From positions 1 to 23,419 of the forward strand of contig CAZQOI010000049.1 in assembly GCA_964594905.1 (NCBI GenBank): 23,419 bases of DNA. Direction: 5' to 3'. Shown here one piece after another: positions 22,854 through 23,419 of the stretch; within the stretch, counting starts at the first letter, position 1; each line of letters starts with the position of its first letter. Under the pieces are notes generated by a model. It saw only the letters and a program-made list of their open reading frames with translations. It ran no database searches and was not told where the DNA came from. Made by a program: the position numbers and the translations under genes. Source of the stretch: Granulosicoccus sp964594905. Its GTDB lineage: Bacteria > Pseudomonadota > Gammaproteobacteria > Granulosicoccales > Granulosicoccaceae.

Positions 22854-23419
22854 ATGATCGAATTTGCCCGCACCCATATCATCGGTAGAGCCGCTGGCCA
22901 CAGCGCCGTTAAAGCTGCCGCGTACCGATCCGGTACGAAACAACACGACCAACGTAACGGCTTAACCGCCGACTATGGTTTTCGTGTTGATGAAGTCGCG
23001 TACTCCGAGATCCTGTTGCCAGAGGGCGCACCGGAAGCACTCCTGGATCGATCCACGTTGTGGAACGAGATCGAATTTGCCGAGGATAAATCAACCCGTC
23101 GCTCAACCGCACAGCTTGCTAAAGATCACATCATCGCGTTGCCACGCGAGCTGAATCTCTACCAGCAAATCGAGCTGGCGCGGGAGTTCGCGCAAACGCT
23201 TACCGCGCAGGGTGTCGGGGTCGATCTCAATGTGCATCTGCACAGTCAGGACAATCCACACGCTCACCTGATGACCACCACCCGGATCATCGATGAGAAT
23301 GGCATCGGTGGAAAAGCCCGGCATTTGAACGGTGGGTTTTTCGGTGGGAAGAAAGTGGTCGAAGCAGAGCAGCTTCGTCATACCTGGGCGAAGTTTCAAA
23401 ACGAATGGTGCGAGAAACG
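22854..23419 (+). CDS. mobA: MobA/TraA-type relaxase, MOBQ family (N-terminal part, cut by window end)
   Basis: 188 residues are visible, with an open frame to the window end. The start MIEFARTHIIGRAAGHSAVKAAAYRSG holds motif I, with Y24 as the probable catalytic Tyr (RSF1010 MobA uses Tyr25). Motif III DNPHAHLMTTTR supplies the His cluster that binds the metal, and IALPRELNLYQQIELAREF is typical of the MobA/MobL domain. The enzyme nicks one strand at oriT, stays bound to the 5' end and pilots it through the coupling protein. ATG at 22854 is the only start in this frame after 22800. No good ribosome site lies next to it, so control at this step is possible. Whether a helicase domain follows, as in Ti TraA, lies outside the window. 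Confidence 0.92.
   Translation, partial: MIEFARTHIIGRAAGHSAVKAAAYRSGTKQHDQRNGLTADYGFRVDEVAYSEILLPEGAPEALLDRSTLWNEIEFAEDKSTRRSTAQLAKDHIIALPRELNLYQQIELAREFAQTLTAQGVGVDLNVHLHSQDNPHAHLMTTTRIIDENGIGGKARHLNGGFFGGKKVVEAEQLRHTWAKFQNEWCEK

Noticed and set aside
22909..23399. Minus-strand frames opposite the relaxase
   Set aside because: The plus strand encodes a relaxase with motif I and the HxH cluster; the minus-strand frames are shadows.

Overview
The window is most of the backbone of a conjugative plasmid from a proteobacterium, probably a gammaproteobacterium. That call rests on gene content (an IncP/Ti-style trb transfer system, R388-style stb genes, type Ia parAB) and a base composition near 50% G+C by eye; the host cannot be fixed more closely. 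No chromosomal genes, rRNA, tRNA, transposase or integrase were recognised. Three runs of exactly 100 N (3434-3533, 6213-6312, 16116-16215) look like scaffold gaps of unknown true size.

Left part (88-14509, all minus strand): one long, tightly packed mating-pore operon read right to left, with most neighbours overlapping by 1-34 nt. The order is trbB (VirB11 ATPase), trbC (pilin), trbD (VirB3), trbE (VirB4 ATPase), trbJ (VirB5), trbL (VirB6), trbF (VirB8), trbG (VirB9), a lipoprotein and an unknown protein broken by a gap, trbI (VirB10), the coupling ATPase traG/virD4, traF (pilin-maturing protease), traB (nitrilase/Lnt-like membrane protein), a degenerate VirB1-like protein, a small secreted cysteine protein and a cold-shock protein. 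Divergent from it at 14659 is a NarL/LuxR-type regulator with a receiver-like domain lacking the usual acidic pair. A perfect 11-bp-arm palindrome lies between them.

Middle part (15328-20782): a small minus-strand gene; a tandem array of 57-bp units, each with the dyad GGCCACCATGGTGGC (13 visible copies), directly upstream of a type Ia parA-parB operon; then a replication origin with nine 17-bp iterons (consensus CCACGTAGCTGACGTCA) and a plasmid Rep gene. The array is the best candidate for an uncharacterised centromere, comparable in layout to F sopC but upstream of the par operon.

Right part (20779-23419): a minus-strand stbA-stbB-stbC-like operon, an oriT region and the start of a MOBQ-family relaxase (cut by the window end). 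Upstream of stbA, 11-bp direct repeats (two plus five copies) flank a likely promoter. A dyad followed by a TGCGCC motif resembles MOBQ nick regions. The parts fit together: Rep and the iterons replicate the plasmid, ParAB/array and StbABC keep and position it, the relaxase starts transfer at oriT, TraG couples it, and the Trb pore delivers it.
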